Shown piece by piece: positions 15,664 to 16,290 of a DNA stretch of 16,290 nt. The notes beneath the pieces were generated by a model, which did not search any database, was not told where the DNA came from, and saw only the letters and a program-made list of their open reading frames with translations. The stretch is from NCBI GenBank assembly GCA_039184055.1, contig JBCDBH010000106.1:1-16290 (forward strand), given 5' to 3'. This DNA is from JBCDBH01 sp039184055. Lineage in GTDB: Bacteria; Acidobacteriota; Thermoanaerobaculia; Multivoradales; J023. Both the position numbers and the translations under genes were made by a program. Within the stretch, counting starts at the first letter, position 1. Each line of letters starts with the position of its first letter.

Positions 15664-15799
15664 TGTCGTCGGCAAGGAGAGAACGCCCAGCCCGAATGTG
15701 CTCGATAGGAAGAGATCAATCTCCTGACGAAGCCAGCGCAACGTACATGCGTCATTCGTTCGACGTTGGGTAGACTCGGCGGGTGGAGGAAGCAAGGCC

Positions 15800-16290
15800 A
15801 TGACGCCTGATGGCGCCAAGATTTTCATTAGTTACAACAAAGAAGATCGTACGTGGGCGAAGTGGATTGCTTGGCAGCTCGAAGCCGCCGGCAAGGCTAC
15901 GATTCTGCAAGATTGGGATTTCAAACCTGGCAGTAACTTCGCCCTCGAGATGGACCGAGCGGCCAGTGGCTCGACGCGCACCCTCGCGGTGTTATCGAAG
16001 CACTATCTCGCCGCGGCCTACACACATCCAGAATGGGCGGCCGCCTTCTCCCGAGACCCGACCGGCCGAGACCACCGTCTCGTACCCGTGCGAATCGAAG
16101 ACTGTCGACCTCCTGGTTTACTGGCACAGATCGTGTCGATCGATCTCTTCGACGCTAGCGAGGAGGAAGCACGCCGACGCCTATTGCAGGCGATTTCGGG
16201 CACGCGAAGCAAACCACGGGTCCCTCCTCCTTTCCCTCACAACGCTACTCCTACATTCCCCGGCCTGTCATTCACCGCACCGCCACCGAC
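15800..16290 (+). CDS. TIR domain protein, N-terminal part (cut by window edge)
   Basis: The reading frame is open from ATG 15800 to the window end (163 codons plus two bases), so the protein is incomplete. Residues about 6-133 form a bacterial TIR domain of the TIR_2 type: opening strand KIFISYNKED, then QDWDFKPGSNFALEMDRA (BB-loop region), TLAVLSKHYLAAAYTHPEWAAAF, LVPVRIEDCRPPGLL and SIDLF. E78 in HPEW is the probable catalytic glutamate for NAD cleavage. A proline-rich linker follows (about 139-163, VPPPFP and TPTFPG). Similar TIR domains with such a linker often precede an NB-ARC or NACHT ATPase and TPRs in defence-type proteins, but that part is not visible here. GGAGGA (15785-15790) lies nine nt upstream of the ATG. 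Role in abortive antiphage defence is a plausible inference, not shown. Confidence 0.85.
   Translation, partial: MTPDGAKIFISYNKEDRTWAKWIAWQLEAAGKATILQDWDFKPGSNFALEMDRAASGSTRTLAVLSKHYLAAAYTHPEWAAAFSRDPTGRDHRLVPVRIEDCRPPGLLAQIVSIDLFDASEEEARRRLLQAISGTRSKPRVPPPFPHNATPTFPGLSFTAPPP

Larger units (their letters stand above)
15517..15799. promoter_or_regulatory. Regulatory intergenic region (kinase 2 / TIR gene)
   Basis: A 283-bp divergent spacer, the longest gene-free stretch between genes here. It holds, from left to right, the kinase-2 ribosome site, a sigma-54-like promoter on the minus strand (15579-15594), an overlapping sigma-70-type pair on the same strand (TTGAAA 15598-15603 and TCTTAT 15574-15579, spacing 18), and the tandem palindromes at 15642-15663. 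A ribosome site GGAGGA (15785-15790) precedes the TIR start. No clear promoter for the TIR gene was identified. Confidence 0.5.

Noticed and set aside
15568..15828. 86-codon minus-strand frame between kinase 2 and the TIR gene
   Set aside because: It begins antisense inside the TIR gene, has no recognisable domain and would cover the promoter and palindromes.

Overview
The window reads as a GC-rich chromosomal segment of an Acidobacteriota-like bacterium. This placement is inferred from the gene content: a single-chain ABC permease of the ADOP type (acidobacterial duplicated orphan permease), two large membrane-anchored Ser/Thr kinases with C-terminal TPRs, an FHA-containing sigma-54 activator, and TonB. 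It carries eleven protein genes, the last cut by the window edge. No rRNA, tRNA, CRISPR array or insertion sequence was seen, and no gene-free stretch exceeds 300 bases.

Layout. Positions 1-166 hold no gene but contain two overlapping hairpins just beyond the stop of the first gene. 167-1531 (-) is an FHA/AAA+/Fis sigma-54 activator without a receiver domain. Divergent from it is an unrecognised protein of 298 aa with an apparent internal duplication (1568-2464, +). That gene converges stop-to-stop with Ser/Thr kinase 1 (2465-5062, -). After a 150-bp AT-rich divergent intergenic region come a metallo-beta-lactamase-fold hydrolase (5213-6253, +), a MATE exporter (6296-7693, +) and the ADOP permease (7845-10226, +). 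A hairpin separates these from a TonB-family protein (10287-10973, -) and a 2,4-dienoyl-CoA-reductase-like SDR (11173-12021, -). A family-2 glycosyltransferase (12164-13072, +) converges on Ser/Thr kinase 2 (13093-15516, -). A 283-bp regulatory stretch then leads into the N-terminal TIR domain of a truncated gene (15800-16290, +).

How the parts may work together. The most coherent signal is regulatory. The activator has no receiver domain but has an FHA phosphothreonine reader, so it is a natural target of Ser/Thr kinases, and two such kinases are present. Two good sigma-54 (-24/-12) promoter matches lie in non-coding DNA, one 26 bp before the ADOP start codon and one about 52 bp before kinase 2, with closely similar -12 regions. 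Upstream of the kinase-2 promoter, at about -74 to -95, are two adjacent copies of a 10-bp palindrome with centres 11 bp apart, a plausible activator or repressor site. This suggests a kinase -> FHA activator -> sigma-54 promoter circuit controlling an envelope or efflux permease and a kinase; that is inference. The partial TIR gene at the right edge is the best candidate for a defence or NADase system, and its effector or sensor region lies outside the window.
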